From a bacterium (GTDB lineage: Bacteria; Latescibacterota; Latescibacteria; Latescibacterales; Latescibacteraceae): 5,113 bases of DNA. Positions 4,915-5,113 of the stretch are shown here, one piece after another; within the stretch, counting starts at the first letter, position 1, and every line of letters starts with the position of its first letter. The stretch is from contig JAJFUH010000027.1 in assembly GCA_021372535.1 (NCBI GenBank), positions 1 through 5,113 of the forward strand, given 5' to 3'. The position numbers were made by a program, and so were the translations under genes. Under the pieces are notes generated by a model that saw only the letters and a program-made list of their open reading frames with translations, did not search any database and was not told the DNA's origin.

Positions 4915-5113
4915 CCCATTTAAAGATCACTTTTTTAGATGTTACTTCCTTTGCTTGCCCAAAGGAAGTAATCAAGGAAAGGGCACCCCCGTGAAAAGCC
5001 TGTTTCCCCGTTCACGACCCGTTTTTCGGGAATGTGTGAACTCACGAGCCTTCGGCTCGCTCGGACAGCACCCATTCTTTTTCCGAAAACCGGGCCGTGA
5101 CCGCGGGGCTTTT
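4915..5113. repeat. structured ~200 bp repeat, copy 2 (runs off window)
   Basis: Second direct copy, cut by the window end. All the main stems of copy 1 are kept: the 13 bp helix at 4941-4953 with 4960-4972, CCCG/CGGG at 5018-5021 with 5027-5030, and CGAGCC/GGCTCG at 5045-5050 with 5054-5059. One difference in the long helix turns a G-C pair into G-T, which would still pair as G-U in RNA. The CCGTGA helix shifts by one base to CGTGAA/TTCACG (4990-4995 with 5011-5016). Further copies may lie to the right. Confidence 0.88.

Overview
This 5.1 kb bacterial window holds only three well-supported genes. They are separated by unusually long non-coding DNA (382, 91, 1,015 and 1,033 bp) packed with dispersed and tandem repeats. 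The genes look moderately GC-rich and the gaps AT-rich. Compact genes with clear Shine-Dalgarno sites (GAGGAG, GAAGGA, GAGG) point to an ordinary bacterium, but none of the genes is a taxonomic marker. Repeat-rich intergenic regions with motifs such as CGCGGATTTTCGCGGATT, ATTCCCGA...TCGGGAAT and (GGTTCAT)n are, to my recollection, commonly met in environmental or metagenomic genomes; I cannot assign a phylum.

Layout. Positions 1-300 hold two head-to-tail copies of a repeat with a 157 bp period; their first 99 bp are identical. A stand-alone response-regulator receiver domain follows (383-772, +). An intrinsic terminator (806-845) separates it from a convergent nicotinamidase gene, pncA (864-1484, -). 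The 1485-2499 gap is a mosaic of at least four repeat families. These include a roughly 100 bp element with terminal inverted repeats, present twice in opposite orientations (1666-1764 and 2371-2477), a C-rich/G-rich hairpin element (1866-2010), a duplicated CGCGGATT repeat, and a third, diverged copy of the 157 bp repeat. Next is a gamma-glutamyltransferase-family Ntn hydrolase (2500-4080, -). Its 5' leader carries a heptamer tandem repeat that ends 25 bp before the start codon. The right end has a possibly eroded reading frame, an inverted partial copy of the C-rich element, a long hairpin (4530-4563), and two near-identical, highly structured repeats about 200 bp long and 295 bp apart (4618-4818 and 4915-5113). 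The second runs off the window.

The three genes show no operon or obvious shared pathway. The receiver would act as a phosphorylation-dependent signalling partner. PncA deamidates nicotinamide for NAD salvage. The GGT-like enzyme hydrolyses or transfers an amide-linked acyl group. By my alignment it lacks the residues classical GGTs use to bind the gamma-glutamyl group, and it has no signal peptide, so its substrate is open. The most notable content is the density and nesting of the non-coding repeats. I see no CRISPR array, tRNA, rRNA, transposase, or clear defence or biosynthetic system.
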